NCBI GenBank assembly: GCA_015152525.1
Contig: SUTU01000003.1
Span: forward strand, 1-64,000
DNA length: 64,000 nucleotides
Source of the DNA: Cyanobacteria bacterium SIG28
Lineage (GTDB): Bacteria; Cyanobacteriota; Vampirovibrionia; Gastranaerophilales; Gastranaerophilaceae
Reading direction: 5' to 3'
The stretch's first letter is position 1; each line of letters opens with the position of its first letter. The notes beneath the pieces were generated by a model, which was not told where the DNA came from, searched no databases, and saw only the letters and a program-made list of their open reading frames with translations. Shown here piece by piece: positions 57,357 through 64,000 of the stretch. A program made the position numbers and the translations under genes.

Positions 57357-57942
57357 TGAAATAAAAAATATTTGTGTTTTTGCTTCTTCTTCAGACTTTT
57401 TAGATAAAGTATATTATGAAACTGCTCGAGAGTTAGGTTTATTAATTGGAGAGTACGGATATAATATAGTTTACGGTGGTAGCCAAAAAGGTTTAATGTT
57501 TGCTTGCGCCGGTGCTGTAAAAGAACGTGGTGGAAAAATTTGTGGAATAATGCCAAAGAGAATTGCAGATTTTGGTTGTGCTAATCCGGATGACTGTGAT
57601 GAATTTATTTTGACAGAAGGAATGCGTGAACGTAAAGCATTATTAGATGATAAATCAGATGCTGTAATTGCTTTAGCAGGTGGATTTGGAACTTTAGAAG
57701 AACTTTCTGAAATGATAGTTCAAAAACAATTGGGTTATTGCAAAAAACCTATTATAATACTGAATACCAACGGTTTTTATGACAAGTTAATAGAGTTTTT
57801 TGAAGTAATGATTTCAAATAATTTTGCAAGCAAAAATTCCAGAGATTTATATTTTGTCGCAGAAACACCCTTAAAAGCGTTAGAGTTTCTCAAAAATTAT
57901 AAAGCCGTAGAATTTGGATCTAAGTATTTAATACAAAATTAG
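57349..57942 (+). CDS. LOG-family (TIGR00730) protein, YvdD-like
   Basis: The 197-residue protein has VFASSSDFLDKVYYETAREL, GYNIVYGGSQKGLMFACAGA, GIMPKRIADFG, MRERKALLDDKSDAVIALAG and GGFGTLEELSEMIVQKQLGY. PGGxGTxxE (here AGGFGTLEE) is the signature of LONELY GUY phosphoribohydrolases, which release bases from nucleotide 5'-monophosphates; many are misannotated as lysine decarboxylases. I favour the TTG at 57349, 5 nt after GGAGG, over the TTG at 57337. It overlaps the pilin gene by 8 nt. Confidence 0.88.
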   Translation: MISEIKNICVFASSSDFLDKVYYETARELGLLIGEYGYNIVYGGSQKGLMFACAGAVKERGGKICGIMPKRIADFGCANPDDCDEFILTEGMRERKALLDDKSDAVIALAGGFGTLEELSEMIVQKQLGYCKKPIIILNTNGFYDKLIEFFEVMISNNFASKNSRDLYFVAETPLKALEFLKNYKAVEFGSKYLIQN

Positions 57943-57943
57943 A

Positions 57944-58600
57944 TTATGTATTATAAATTCTATCTCCGGCATCACCCATTCCCGGAACGATATAACCACG
58001 TTCATTTAAGTGAGAATCAACCGCTGCAACTATAATTGTAACTAATGGAAACTCATTGAACACGTTTTCAATACCTTGTGGTGAAGATATCATGCAAACA
58101 CAACAAATATTTGTTTCCGGAATCCCTTTATCAACGTACAGCCTGATTGCTTCTATTAAAGAATTTCCGGTAGCCAGCATCGGATCTGTAATATATATGT
58201 AATAATCTTCAGGTTTGTCAACCGGCATAGGAACTTTGTTATAATACCAAACCGGTTTTAAAGTCTTTTCATCTCGATACATACCAATATGTCGAATTGT
58301 AGCTTGCGGTAATATATCAACAGCTTCATCCGTAAATATTAATCCGGCTCTGAGTATTGGCGAAATAATTATATTTATATCAGGGTTAATTGTCTGTGTT
58401 ATGAACTTTGTTAAAGGAGTTTCTATTTCAATCTCAGTTTGCGGAAGATGTTTTGTCGCTTCGTATAACAATATACGTGTAAGTTTTCTTGCTGCAAGTC
58501 TAACACCTTGAGTATCAGTATCTTTAGCTCTCATTGTGCAAAGACTTTGATTAACAATAGGATTTGAAACAATTTTTAAATTTGAAAACTTACTTATCAT
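57944..58600 (-). CDS. upp: Uracil phosphoribosyltransferase
   Basis: This enzyme salvages uracil to UMP with PRPP. The 218-residue protein has NPIVNQSLCTMRAKDTDTQG, LSP-type ISPILRAGLIFTDEAVDILP, HIGMYRDEKTLKPVWYYNKV, the PRPP loop YITDPMLATGNSLIEAIRLY, ICCVCMISSPQGIENVF and VPGMGDAGDRIYNT. It overlaps the upstream MCE gene by 11 nt and converges on the LOG gene. GAGGAG precedes the ATG. Confidence 0.94.
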   Translation of the reverse strand: MISKFSNLKIVSNPIVNQSLCTMRAKDTDTQGVRLAARKLTRILLYEATKHLPQTEIEIETPLTKFITQTINPDINIIISPILRAGLIFTDEAVDILPQATIRHIGMYRDEKTLKPVWYYNKVPMPVDKPEDYYIYITDPMLATGNSLIEAIRLYVDKGIPETNICCVCMISSPQGIENVFNEFPLVTIIVAAVDSHLNERGYIVPGMGDAGDRIYNT

Positions 58601-59255
58601 GTTTTTTTAACTCCTCTATTGATTGTCGCATTTTTGCAGTATTTGTATCCGATTTTTCTAAAAATGTATCTGAAAATTTTATAAAATCTTTAAATTGCGG
58701 TGTGCTGTTTTTTAAAGTTTCTTTTGTTTCAATTGTTATCTCGTTAATTTGTGTGCCAAAAGAGGATGCAGTATAAATAATTGAAGTAAGTTTTTTATAC
58801 ATTTCATTTAGTAAACCTAAGGCATCGTGTAGGCGTTTAGGTGGTAATATCGTAATTAATGGAACTGTATTATCGATATAAGTATTCTTATCGGGTAAAT
58901 ATAATTCTAAAGACTTGGAACCTGCCATACCACTAAATTCTACAGTTAATTCTGTTCCTTGCGGAATGTGTATGTTCGGATTTGTTATAATGAACTTGAC
59001 ATAAACTTCTTCACCGGTAGGTTGGATTTTTGTAACATGTCCAACTTGTAATCCCATCATACGAACCGGTGAACCGACAATTAAGCCGTCTACATCTTGA
59101 AGATAAACTCTATAATCGTTGTGAGAATTGTTTTCTTTATAAAACCCTGTCAAAGAAAAAAATGAAACAACAATCAAGATAATAACAAGCCAAATTAGTA
59201 ATTCACCACTATGGCTTATATATATAACTTTTTCTTTTTTGTTCTCTTCGCTCAT
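58590..59255 (-). CDS. MCE/MlaD-family lipid-transport protein
   Basis: The 221-residue protein has one N-terminal membrane helix (LLIWLVIILIVVSFFSLTGF) and an MCE domain: YRVYLQDVDGLIVGSPVRMM then GLQVGHVTKIQPTGEEVYVK and LTVEFSGMAGSKSLELYLPD. A short helical tail follows. MlaD-type proteins form hexameric rings that carry phospholipids between the inner and outer membranes, so this supports a diderm envelope. Partner MlaE/MlaF genes are not in the window. The ATG at 59255 has no ribosome site; a TATAAT lies 7 bases upstream, so the mRNA may be leaderless. Confidence 0.87.
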   Translation of the reverse strand: MSEENKKEKVIYISHSGELLIWLVIILIVVSFFSLTGFYKENNSHNDYRVYLQDVDGLIVGSPVRMMGLQVGHVTKIQPTGEEVYVKFIITNPNIHIPQGTELTVEFSGMAGSKSLELYLPDKNTYIDNTVPLITILPPKRLHDALGLLNEMYKKLTSIIYTASSFGTQINEITIETKETLKNSTPQFKDFIKFSDTFLEKSDTNTAKMRQSIEELKKHDK

Positions 59256-59315
59256 AAACAAATTATATCTCAAATTACAAAATAAAAAAACTTGTAAATA
59301 TTGGTAAAGACTTCA

Positions 59316-59346
59316 AAAAAAACAACCCTCATGTTGAGGGCTGCTC
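59316..59346 (-). terminator. Rho-independent terminator
   Basis: On the minus strand GCCCTC and GAGGGT(T) pair around AACAT and are followed by GTTTTTTTT. It ends the GGGtGRT gene. Confidence 0.85.
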
Positions 59347-59368
59347 TTTTATAAGCTTTAGCAATTGT

Positions 59369-60370
59369 CTACTTTGAAGCATTTTCGATAGCAACAGCAA
59401 CAGCAACAGTTGCACCAACCATTGGGTTGTTGCCCATACCGATAACACCCATCATTTCAACGTGAGCAGGAACTGAAGAAGAGCCTGCAAACTGAGCATC
59501 ACCATGCATTCTTCCCATAGTATCTGTCATACCGTAAGAAGCAGGACCTGCTGCAACGTTATCTGGGTGAAGTGTTCTTCCTGTACCACCACCTGATGCT
59601 ACTGAGAAGTATTTTTTATTGTTTTCATAGCACCATTTTTTGTAAGTACCAGCTACAGGGTGTTGGAAACGAGTTGGGTTAGTTGAGTTACCTGTGATAG
59701 ATACGTCAACACCTTCTTTAATCATAATAGCAACACCTTCAGAAACATCGTCAGCACCATAGCAACGAACTTTAGCTCTTTCACCGTCAGAGAATGCTGT
59801 TTCCTTAACGATTTTTAATTCACCGGTTTTGAAATCATATTGAGTTTCAACAGCAGTAAAACCGTTAATTCTTGCAATAATATAAGCAGCATCTTTACCA
59901 AGACCGTTTAAGATAACTCTTAAAGGTGATTTTCTTACTTTGTTAGCATTTCTTGCAATACCGATAGCACCTTCTGCTGCTGCAAAAGATTCGTGTCCGG
60001 CTAAGAAACAGAAACAGTCAGTTTCTTCTCTAAGCAACATTGCCGCTAAGTTACCGTGTCCGATACCAACTTGACGTCTGTCGCCAACTGAACCAGGGAT
60101 TGCAAAAGCTTGTAAACCTAGCCCGATTGCTTCAGCAGCATCTGCAGCGTTAGTAATACCTTTTTTAATTGCAATAGCAGCACCTAAAGTGTATGCCCAA
60201 GATGCGTTATCGAACGCAATTGGCTGAATGCCTTTAACAATTGCATCAACATCGATGCCTTTTGATAGACATAAATCACGAGCTTCTTCTAAGTTTTTGA
60301 AACCATATTCAGGTAAAACTTTTTTAAGAGTAGCTTCGCGTCTATCTTGTCCTTCAAATTTTACTGTCAT
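59369..60370 (-). CDS. GGGtGRT protein
   Basis: The 333-residue protein contains the namesake SVASGGGTGRTLHPDNVAAG (about residues 260-280) together with NASWAYTLGAAIAIKKGITN, PGSVGDRRQVGIGHGNLAAM, CFCFLAGHESFAAAEGAIGI and GNNPMVGATVAVAVA. This family is widespread in anaerobes and nearly always neighbours a NifU-like protein, as here. Its biochemical function is unknown; cytoplasmic location is inferred from the lack of a signal or membrane helix. AGGAAAAT precedes the ATG. The preceding gene ends 115 nt upstream. Confidence 0.93.
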   Translation of the reverse strand: MTVKFEGQDRREATLKKVLPEYGFKNLEEARDLCLSKGIDVDAIVKGIQPIAFDNASWAYTLGAAIAIKKGITNAADAAEAIGLGLQAFAIPGSVGDRRQVGIGHGNLAAMLLREETDCFCFLAGHESFAAAEGAIGIARNANKVRKSPLRVILNGLGKDAAYIIARINGFTAVETQYDFKTGELKIVKETAFSDGERAKVRCYGADDVSEGVAIMIKEGVDVSITGNSTNPTRFQHPVAGTYKKWCYENNKKYFSVASGGGTGRTLHPDNVAAGPASYGMTDTMGRMHGDAQFAGSSSVPAHVEMMGVIGMGNNPMVGATVAVAVAIENASK

Positions 60371-60485
60371 AATTTATTTTCCTTTACTTTATTTTTTGTA
60401 ATCTCTGCATTGAGACGGAGTTTGTAGGAATTAATAAAGTTTTTTAGTTCCTATTGAAGCCGACCCAATATTTACACACGTAGTA

Positions 60486-61187
60486 CTATTCTTCTCTAGG
60501 ATCGATGTATTTAACAGCATCAGCAAATCTGCCGTAAGTACCGATATTTTTTTCGTAAGCTTCTTTAGGATCAACACCTTTTTTGATTGCATCCATAAGT
60601 TTTCCTAAATGTACAAATTGGTAACCGATAACTTCATCATTTTTGTCTAAACCAAGTTTAAGGATATAACCTTCAGTAAGTGAAAGATATCTAACACCTT
60701 TTTGTTTAGTTGAGTGAATAGTACCTGTCATAGAGCATAGACCTTTACCTAAGTCTTCAAGACCGGCACCGATTGGCAGACCATTTTCAGAGAATGCTGA
60801 TTGAGTTCTTCCGTAAACGATTTGTAAGAATAATTCTCTCATCGCAACGTTAATAGCATCGCAAACTAAGTCTGTATTAAGTGCTTCAAGGATAGTTTTA
60901 CCAGGAAGAATTTCTCCAGCCATAGCAGCAGAGTGAGTCATACCTGAACATCCGATAGTTTCAACAAGAGCTTCTTGAATAACACCTTCTTTAACGTTAA
61001 GAGTTAATTTACAAGTACCTTGTTGAGGTGCGCAACATCCGCAACCGTGAGTAAGACCGGAAATGTCTTTAATTTCTTTACATTTTGTCCATTCACCTTC
61101 TTGAGGGATTGGAGCCGGAACACCTTTAACACCACGACGTACGCAGCATTGGTTTTCGATTTCATGTGTAATTTCTATTTTGCCCAT
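60486..61187 (-). CDS. NifU/IscU-like iron-sulfur scaffold protein
   Basis: The 233-residue protein resembles IscU-type scaffolds fused to extra cysteine motifs. It has an N-terminal NQCCVRRGVKGVPAPIPQEG, LTHGCGCCAPQQGTCKLTLN, the scaffold core ALVETIGCSGMTHSAAMAGE and LNTDLVCDAINVAMRELFLQ, then GLCSMTGTIHSTKQKGVRYL. The Cys-rich N-terminus differs from housekeeping IscU. It is upstream of the GGGtGRT gene on the same strand, the typical pairing. A very good AAGGAGG site is 4 nt from the ATG. Confidence 0.88.
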   Translation of the reverse strand: MGKIEITHEIENQCCVRRGVKGVPAPIPQEGEWTKCKEIKDISGLTHGCGCCAPQQGTCKLTLNVKEGVIQEALVETIGCSGMTHSAAMAGEILPGKTILEALNTDLVCDAINVAMRELFLQIVYGRTQSAFSENGLPIGAGLEDLGKGLCSMTGTIHSTKQKGVRYLSLTEGYILKLGLDKNDEVIGYQFVHLGKLMDAIKKGVDPKEAYEKNIGTYGRFADAVKYIDPREE

Positions 61188-61274
61188 TTGACCTCCTTAT
61201 AAATCAAAAAATAAGCTATCTTCGTGTATGCTTATTATATTACAAACAAAAAAAGGAGTCATGCAAAATAAAAT

Positions 61275-61745
61275 TTATAAATTCGATGCAATATCTTGTG
61301 CAAATTCTGTAATGTCAGTAACAAAGCTTTTTGCAAAGTTGCCGTAAGTATTTGAAGCATGCTTTCTTGCAAAATTCATTAAATCAGATTTTTCAGAATC
61401 AGAAGTTCTTAATAGATTGGAAAAATAATCACCCATGTCGACATCTTTCATTTCAAAAGCATCAATAATTTTGGATTCGTTGGTTAAATTTTTTTCTCCG
61501 GATGCTTCAAGCTGATCCATTAATGTATCAGAAAATTCAACTCCGTCAAACGGCTCAATTACTAAACCGGCAGGCATTCCCATTTGTCCGATAGTATTTT
61601 GTTGGACTTCACTCAAAGAGGATTCTCGCTGTTTTTCTAAGAGTTTGGCAAAAGTGTCATCGTCCAAATCAAAATTTTGGGGTGATGTTATTCCGCTCAA
61701 CCCTTGTGTTGATATTTGATTTAAAATATTTTCAACCAGACTCAT
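61275..61745 (-). CDS. Hypothetical acidic helical protein
   Basis: The 156-residue, acidic protein lacks a signal peptide and membrane helix. It starts MSLVENILNQISTQGLSGIT, has a central QQNTIGQMGMPAGLVIEPFD and ends with helices (LMNFARKHASNTYGNFAKSF then VTDITEFAQDIASNL). No family recognised. No good ribosome site precedes the ATG at 61745. It is divergent from the secreted paralogue at 61837. Confidence 0.6.
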   Translation of the reverse strand: MSLVENILNQISTQGLSGITSPQNFDLDDDTFAKLLEKQRESSLSEVQQNTIGQMGMPAGLVIEPFDGVEFSDTLMDQLEASGEKNLTNESKIIDAFEMKDVDMGDYFSNLLRTSDSEKSDLMNFARKHASNTYGNFAKSFVTDITEFAQDIASNL

Positions 61746-61836
61746 ATCTTGATTTTATTACATTATTGTACTTGTTTTAATCCTCTTAAAAGAGTATTAT
61801 AATACGTAAGAAGTGAATAATAAGAGTTGAGTGAGT

Positions 61837-62484
61837 ATGATAAATTTTAAAAAATTAACTTTTTTGTTTGTAAGCTTATCCTTATGCTTATCCGCATACG
61901 CTATAGAAGAAATTGAATATAAAAATTTGAAAGACGGTGCAAAACTACTATATGACGGCGTTAACTGGAGTGATAAAGTTAGTAGAAAAGCAACTGATTA
62001 TTATATAAAAAAAATCTCTGACGGAATAACCGGATTTTCTGAGTTTTATAATCCGGAAGGAATTTTTTTGTTTTCAACTGCCACTAATTATGAATTTTTA
62101 AATAAAGGTTCTCTTATCGGGTATTCAAATAATGACTTAAAATTTTACGATATTTTTATTAGAGATGGAATAGTTGAAACAAGAGAACTTTTGGCAGATG
62201 AAGTTCAAGCGTTGTTTCCAAAATATAAAGTTATAAAAATAAGTGATTTTTCAAAGGCTACAAATTCTTTAAAAATAAAGAAGAAACGTGGTGATATGAA
62301 ACTTATCTTACTAAATGACACTGATAGAAGTTTTGATAATTACGGATTTACTTCAAATAATGCCAAGTATAATTTTTATAACCTAAAAGGTTTTTTAGAA
62401 ATAACCGAAAAGGGAATGATACAGTTTTCTAAATTTGGTGATAATACAAAAAATTCGCCGTGGTTTATTTTGCTATTGCGCTAG
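61837..62484 (+). CDS. Secreted protein of unknown function, paralogue of the protein at 588-1220
   Basis: The protein is 215 residues from the ATG at 61837 (an in-frame GTG at 61831 is also possible). The signal peptide is KKLTFLFVSLSLCLSAYA, then a mature part of about 195 residues. Segments parallel to the 588 protein include LFSTATNYEFLNKGSLIGYS, DEVQALFPKYKVIKISDFS, KLILLNDTDRS and the closing QFSKFGDN to FILLLR. It shares no named domain that I recognise. The 3' end overlaps the flavoprotein gene on the other strand by 20 nt. Confidence 0.72.
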   Translation: MINFKKLTFLFVSLSLCLSAYAIEEIEYKNLKDGAKLLYDGVNWSDKVSRKATDYYIKKISDGITGFSEFYNPEGIFLFSTATNYEFLNKGSLIGYSNNDLKFYDIFIRDGIVETRELLADEVQALFPKYKVIKISDFSKATNSLKIKKKRGDMKLILLNDTDRSFDNYGFTSNNAKYNFYNLKGFLEITEKGMIQFSKFGDNTKNSPWFILLLR

Positions 62485-63643
62485 AGCAAACATATGCAGT
62501 AGACCAAGCGTTCTGTAAGTTAAATCCGCCGCAAAAGCCGTCGATATTCAAAACTTCGCCAATTGCATAAATATTGGCAATCTTTTTAACTTCCATTGTT
62601 TTAGGATTGATTTCGTCTAAATCAATTCCGCCGGCAGTAACTGTTTCTTCACCTTTATTAGTGCCTGTGATATTTATTTTGAAATTATGTATTTTTTCTA
62701 GAATTAAATCTCGAGTTTTACCGTCTATTTTGTGTGCTTTTTGGGTTTCATCAAAATCTTTTAAAATTAGCTTAACGACTTTTTGCGGTAAAAAATCTGT
62801 TAAAATATTTTTAATCTCTTTGTGTGGAAAAGTGTTTAGTTTATCTTGCAGGTTATCTAAATCCGCACAAAGGTCAAATGTTAATTCATATGGCACTTTA
62901 TCAAAAGCTTTAATTGAAGATATTGTGTATGTAAGCGGACCGGAAATCCCAAAATGGGTGAATAATAAATCGTCAGTAATTCCATTAGATTTTACATTTT
63001 TTATAACAGTTCCTGATAGTTCTTTGAAGCTTTCTTCTGTATTCAGCCCTACAAGGGAAGGTTTTGGATTAATAATTTTTATTCCCAAATCTTGAGCCAA
63101 TTTGTAGCCGGAATGTCCGCCTGTTGCAATAATAACTTTTGAAAAAAAGTAAGAAGATTTTCCTTTTTTTTCTGTAGTATTTGAGGAATATTTTTCTGTA
63201 ATTAATTTAAAACCGTTATCAATAACGCTTATTTCAATAACATTTTCTTGTAGAATTTGGGCTTTTGAAATTTGTTTTAAAATGGTTTCTCTAACTTCCT
63301 TTGCACTGTTTGAGTTTGGAAAAATTCTGCCGTTTTCTTGAACGTAAGTTTCTATACCCATTTCTTCAAATAATTCAAGGGTGTCAGCTGTTGAAAATTT
63401 GGAAAAAATTGAGTATAAGAATTTTTCACCACGAGGATAATTATGTGCTAATTCTTTAAAATCGTATTCGGCATGTGCTAAATTGCATCTTCCGCCACCT
63501 GTTGGTAAAAGAGTCCTTAATGGTGAACCTTTGTCGAATAATGTAACCTCAAAACCTTTTTTTAACAAGTAATATGCGCAAATACAACCACTTGCACCTG
63601 CTCCGATTATTGCAATAGGGTTATTGTTAAATTCTTGTGCCAT
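62465..63643 (-). CDS. HI0933/BaiN-family NAD(P)/FAD-dependent oxidoreductase
   Basis: The 392-residue flavoprotein has the dinucleotide fold PIAIIGAGASGCICAYYLLK, the LPTGGGRCNLAHA motif, EMGIETYVQENGRIFPNSNS, VIIATGGHSGYKLAQDLGI, DLLFTHFGISGPLTYTISSI and the C-terminal FAD site YAIGEVLNIDGFCGGFNLQN with AWSTAYVCSSAIA. Family members include BaiN of bile-acid dehydroxylating bacteria, but most have unknown substrates. The ATG at 63643 begins the conserved fold and overlaps folK by 17 nt, suggesting coupling; the longer in-frame start at 63730 runs across folK. Confidence 0.88.
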   Translation of the reverse strand: MAQEFNNNPIAIIGAGASGCICAYYLLKKGFEVTLFDKGSPLRTLLPTGGGRCNLAHAEYDFKELAHNYPRGEKFLYSIFSKFSTADTLELFEEMGIETYVQENGRIFPNSNSAKEVRETILKQISKAQILQENVIEISVIDNGFKLITEKYSSNTTEKKGKSSYFFSKVIIATGGHSGYKLAQDLGIKIINPKPSLVGLNTEESFKELSGTVIKNVKSNGITDDLLFTHFGISGPLTYTISSIKAFDKVPYELTFDLCADLDNLQDKLNTFPHKEIKNILTDFLPQKVVKLILKDFDETQKAHKIDGKTRDLILEKIHNFKINITGTNKGEETVTAGGIDLDEINPKTMEVKKIANIYAIGEVLNIDGFCGGFNLQNAWSTAYVCSSAIAK

Positions 63644-64000
63644 ATAAGCAAACCATTTCTGGATTTTCGATTTCTTCATAAAGGCTTTCGACGGTTTTTC
63701 CAAAAAAAGGATGTACAAAATCTTCAGCAATTTCCAGCATCGGAACTAACATAAAAGCTCTTTTGTGAAAGTATTTGTGAGGCAAGGTCAAGCGTTCATT
63801 GTTTAAAACCAAATTATCATAAAAAACAATATCTATATCAATTGTTCTATCTGAATATTCATTAGTTCTGTCTTTTGGACGACCTAATTGGCATTCTATT
63901 CTTTGGCATTCATCTAAAAGTAATTCCGGCGTTAATGATGTTGTTATCTGCACAATAGCATTAACAAACCAATTATCAGAATCCATTTTCCAAGGTTCAG
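63627..64000 (-). CDS. folK: 6-hydroxymethyl-7,8-dihydropterin pyrophosphokinase, N-terminus cut by window end
   Basis: HPPK transfers pyrophosphate from ATP to the pterin in folate synthesis. The visible 124 residues begin with EPWKMDSDNWFVNAIVQITT, matching the usual EPWG...dqpxFxNAV segment near residue 40 of HPPK, and continue LLLDECQRIECQLGRPKDRT, then RTIDIDIVFYDNLVL (the Mg-binding D-x-D) and LPHKYFHKRAFMLVPMLEIA. The frame is open through position 64000, so the true start lies beyond the window; the ATG at 63986 is internal. The 3' end overlaps the flavoprotein gene. Confidence 0.92.
   Translation of the reverse strand, partial: EPWKMDSDNWFVNAIVQITTSLTPELLLDECQRIECQLGRPKDRTNEYSDRTIDIDIVFYDNLVLNNERLTLPHKYFHKRAFMLVPMLEIAEDFVHPFFGKTVESLYEEIENPEMVCLYGTRI

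Noticed and set aside
57349-57942. Lysine decarboxylase annotation
   Set aside because: The AGGFGTLEE motif marks LOG-family phosphoribohydrolases; true lysine decarboxylases are unrelated PLP enzymes.

Overview
The window is AT-rich bacterial chromosome, densely coding on both strands. I saw no tRNA, rRNA, CRISPR array, insertion-sequence transposase or intact prophage. The cell looks diderm: there is a porin-like beta-barrel protein with a signal peptide (10.3 kb), an MCE/MlaD-type lipid-transport protein (58.6 kb) and an O-antigen/capsule-type locus. Other markers are RNase Y with YmdB, ClpP/ClpX, the short form of DXP synthase, an anaerobic ribonucleotide reductase activase and the GGGtGRT/NifU-like pair. 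Together they suggest an anaerobic, host-associated, low-GC organism. My best guess is the Vampirovibrionia/Melainabacteria (Gastranaerophilales-like) lineage. That is inference from gene content; no rRNA is present to confirm it.

Layout. 0-3 kb: end of a dispersed repeat, a small holin-like membrane protein, a secreted protein of unknown function and a DXP synthase. 3-4 kb: a stand-alone small protein divergent from an S24/LexA-type repressor, with overlapping palindromes between them. 4-8.1 kb (minus strand): a likely operon of a previously unlisted 50-residue protein, a hybrid-cluster-protein homologue that has lost most of its metal ligands, a CpaE-like receiver/ParA ATPase and a polytopic membrane protein. 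8.1-11.9 kb: the hybrid-cluster-associated CxxC protein (DUF1858), NfeD and its SPFH partner, small secreted proteins and the porin-like protein. 11.9-24 kb: flavodoxin-like reductase, IlvE, a MITE-like repeat, NrdG, a glucan-phosphorylase homologue lacking the PLP lysine, SerRS, a 1283-residue double-helicase protein, a DUF2582 winged helix and a small XRE regulator.

24-42.3 kb is a long plus-strand surface-polysaccharide operon with many 1-14 nt overlaps. It holds five GT2 glycosyltransferases, UDP-galactopyranose mutase, UDP-GlcNAc 2-epimerase, three hexapeptide acyltransferases, single and double GT4-type enzymes, a sialyltransferase-like protein, a radical SAM/SPASM protein and, last, a fusion of a degenerate GT8 domain to an MsbA-type ABC flippase. 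A short beta-rich terminal segment recurs on at least seven of these otherwise unrelated proteins. The stretch 33.3-40.3 kb is markedly poorer in G+C than its surroundings, and its right edge falls inside the fusion gene.

42.4-64 kb is mostly housekeeping: HU, MscL, AroE, RuvX, a Clp N-domain-only protein, TilS-Hpt, ClpP-ClpX, RNase Y-YmdB, a PHP phosphoesterase behind a ribosome-site hairpin, a type IV pilin-like protein, a LOG-family protein, Upp, MCE, GGGtGRT with a NifU-like scaffold, a BaiN-like flavoprotein and FolK (cut by the window end). A paralogue of the secreted protein at 588-1220 lies at 61.8 kb.

The best candidates for undescribed biology are the ligand-stripped hybrid-cluster homologue with its DUF1858 and CpaE neighbours, the pseudo-GT8/flippase fusion with an apparent recombination edge inside it, the recurring terminal segment in the polysaccharide enzymes, the PLP-lysine-less phosphorylase and the triple Clp N-domain protein.
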